Source of the DNA: an uncultured Clostridia bacterium
GTDB taxonomy: Bacteria; Bacillota; Clostridia; Oscillospirales; Acutalibacteraceae
Length of the DNA stretch: 5,672 bases
Direction: 5' to 3'
NCBI GenBank assembly: GCA_946186725.1
Contig: CAMHOI010000067.1
Location: forward strand, 1 to 5,672
Position 1 is the first letter of the stretch; the number at the start of each line of letters is the position of its first letter. The notes below the pieces were generated by a model, which saw nothing but the letters and a program-made list of their open reading frames with translations, was not told where the DNA came from and did not search any database. Of this stretch, positions 4,291 through 5,672 are shown piece after piece. The position numbers were made by a program, and so were the translations under genes.

Positions 4291-5583
4291 GTGGCTGATA
4301 CCTTCCGCGACGTATTCAAACTTCCGGATCTTAAAAGACGCATTCTCTTTACTCTGGGAATGCTTTTCGTCTTTCGTCTGGGAGCCCAGATCCCGGTGCC
4401 CGGCATCGATAAGGCTGCGATGGAGCAGCTTTTCACCGGCAACGGTGTTCTCGGCTTCCTGGATATGTTTGCTGGCGGTGCGCTGAGAAGGTTCAGTATT
4501 TTCTCGCTTGGCGTTGCTCCTTACATCAACGCGAGCATTGTGATGCAGCTGGCTGCGGTGATTTTCCCTGCGCTTCAGCGCATGCAGAAGGAAGGCCCGC
4601 AGGGGCAGAAGAAGATGACGCAGTACACGCGTTACGGCGCGATCTTCTTCGCTTTTGTCCAGGCGTTTGGTATGACGATGTGGCTGAGCCGCGCCGGCGT
4701 TCTCGCCGCGACGGGACTTGCGTTTGTCGTTGCGGTCATCACCGCTGTGGCTGGTTCGGTCGCAGTGATGTGGCTGGGCGAAGAGATGACCGATCACGGT
4801 CTGGGCAACGGCATTTCGCTGCTGATCTTCTCCGGTATCGTTGCCCGCCTGTTCCCGGCGGTGATTCAGACGTTCTCCATGGTCAGCTCCGGTGAACTGA
4901 ACGTCGTGACGCTGATTCTGGCTCTTGTCGTCATGGTCGCCGTGCTTGCGGGCGCGGTGCTTCTTGAAGAGGGCCAGCGCCGCCTGCCTGTCCAGTACGC
5001 CAAGCGTGTGGTGGGCAACCGCGTCTATGGCGGTCAGAGCAGTTTCATTCCTCTGCGCGTGAACATGGGCGGCGTTATGCCGATCATCTTCGCGTCGTCG
5101 CTGCTGATCTTCCCCTCGACGCTCCTGCGCTTCTTCAACGGCGATGTTGCCGCCCGCCTGGCAAATGCTTTTGCTCCTGGCAGCTGGCTTTACACGGTGC
5201 TGTATGTGATCCTGATCGTCTTCTTCGGCTTCTTCTACACGGCGATGGTCTTCAATCCGACTGACATCGCTGACAACATGAAGAAGAACGGCGGCTTTAT
5301 CCTCGGCATCCGTCCCGGCAAGCCGACTTCCGATTACATCGAGAAGGTCGCTTCCCGAGTGACGTTTGTGGGATCGCTGTTCCTGGTCGTTGTGGCCCTG
5401 ATCCCTGATCTTCTCACGAACCTGTTCGGCATCACGAGCTTCTACTTCGGCGGCACTTCGGTGCTGATCGTCGTGGGCGTGGCGCTCGAGATCGTGCAGC
5501 AGGTCAACAGCCAGCTTCTGATGCGCAATTATGAGGGGGTCCTCAAGCGCGCCAAGGGCGGCAGGGGACTGCTCCGCTTCTAG
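4291..5583 (+). CDS. secY: Preprotein translocase subunit SecY
   Basis: Channel-forming inner-membrane subunit of the SecYEG translocon, through which SecA or the ribosome drives exported and membrane proteins. The 430 residues and ten hydrophobic segments fit the family; approximate positions are 18-35, 72-92, 115-135, 140-163, 172-192, 205-225, 259-280, 300-320, 356-378 and 383-404. The plug region follows TM1 (about 55-70, GFLDMFAGGALRR). The signatures GVAPYINASIVMQL (74-87) and LGNGISLLIFSGI (171-183) are present, as is the cytosolic loop GIRPGKPTSDYI with Arg341, the likely equivalent of the loop arginine needed for SecA function. It starts with GTG, one base after rplO; the next methionine (residue 24) would delete TM1. 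SecE and SecG are not in the window. Confidence 0.98.
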   Translation: MADTFRDVFKLPDLKRRILFTLGMLFVFRLGAQIPVPGIDKAAMEQLFTGNGVLGFLDMFAGGALRRFSIFSLGVAPYINASIVMQLAAVIFPALQRMQKEGPQGQKKMTQYTRYGAIFFAFVQAFGMTMWLSRAGVLAATGLAFVVAVITAVAGSVAVMWLGEEMTDHGLGNGISLLIFSGIVARLFPAVIQTFSMVSSGELNVVTLILALVVMVAVLAGAVLLEEGQRRLPVQYAKRVVGNRVYGGQSSFIPLRVNMGGVMPIIFASSLLIFPSTLLRFFNGDVAARLANAFAPGSWLYTVLYVILIVFFGFFYTAMVFNPTDIADNMKKNGGFILGIRPGKPTSDYIEKVASRVTFVGSLFLVVVALIPDLLTNLFGITSFYFGGTSVLIVVGVALEIVQQVNSQLLMRNYEGVLKRAKGGRGLLRF

Positions 5584-5587
5584 GAGG
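5582..5587 (+). promoter_or_regulatory. SD of adk overlapping the secY stop
   Basis: AGGAGG shares two bases with the secY TAG (5581-5583) and lies 7 nt before the adk ATG at 5595, so adk is likely translated from the same transcript. It supports calling the short open frame at the window edge a real gene. Confidence 0.85.
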
Positions 5588-5594
5588 ACCTGAG

Positions 5595-5672
5595 ATGAGA
5601 ATCATCCTTGTAGGACCTCCCGGCGCGGGAAAGGGCACTCAGGCTGAAAAGATCGTCGCGAAGTACAATGTC
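5595..5672 (+). CDS. adk: Adenylate kinase (3' end missing)
   Basis: Cytosolic enzyme that interconverts ATP plus AMP and two ADP. Only the first 26 codons are in the window; the frame is open to the last base. The protein begins MRIILVGPPGAGKGTQAEKI, in which GPPGAGKGT (residues 7-15) is the Walker A P-loop with the adenylate-kinase form GxPGxGKGT and Lys13 as the phosphate-binding lysine. AGGAGG is 7 nt upstream. The position after secY is the common arrangement in many bacteria, where map and infA often follow. The lid and AMP-binding domains cannot be checked here. Confidence 0.95.
   Translation, partial: MRIILVGPPGAGKGTQAEKIVAKYNV

Noticed and set aside
4231..4797. 188-residue minus-strand open frame opposite secY
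   Set aside because: It is antisense to secY, very rich in His, Arg and Ser, and lacks any family motif. It is explained by codon bias of secY.
1..5672. A novel defence, mobile or other undescribed gene system
   Set aside because: Every open stretch is assigned to a conserved spc-operon gene, the gaps are 37 nt or less, and codon use looks even throughout; there is no room for inserted cargo.

Overview
This window is a stretch of the conserved bacterial spc ribosomal-protein operon. All genes lie on the + strand, packed almost end to end: rpsQ (3' part), rplN, rplX, rplE, rpsZ (type Z rpsN), rpsH, rplF, rplR, rpsE, rpmD, rplO, secY and the first 26 codons of adk. Every boundary, stop codon and Shine-Dalgarno (SD) sequence reads cleanly. 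I see no frameshift, mobile element, CRISPR array, tRNA or rRNA. No gap is longer than 37 bases, so there is no gene-free stretch to describe.

Organism: a bacterium with G+C in the high fifties by eye, strong AGGAGG-type SD sequences before nearly every gene, a 61-residue zinc-ribbon S14, and secY followed directly by adk. The protein wording, especially S14, L15 and L6, feels closest to the Synergistota (Pyramidobacter/Jonquetella-like anaerobes). That is an impression from memory, not a search result. Firmicutes or Thermotogae-like groups share the gene order.

Layout: bases 1-1536 hold S17, L14, L24 and L5; 1548-2730 hold S14, S8 and L6; 2747-4289 hold L18, S5, L30 and L15; 4291-5583 hold SecY; 5595 to the end begins adenylate kinase. 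The products are parts of both ribosomal subunits, the membrane channel that exported nascent proteins pass through, and an adenine-nucleotide balancing enzyme. Gaps are 1-16 nt everywhere except rpsZ-rpsH (37 nt), and several SD sequences overlap the upstream stop codon, which points to one co-transcribed, translationally coupled unit. No promoter or terminator is visible; the operon starts before and continues beyond the window.

This is an ordinary housekeeping region and I found no new system. The one structure the genes do not explain is in the rpsZ-rpsH junction: a perfect 9-bp hairpin with a GAAA loop overlapping the rpsZ stop, followed by a small hairpin that holds the rpsH SD. Since S8 is the known autoregulator of this operon in E. 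coli, this is the best candidate for a regulatory element here. A lesser point is that L24 has lost most of an ancestral cysteine pair set while S14 keeps its zinc ligands.
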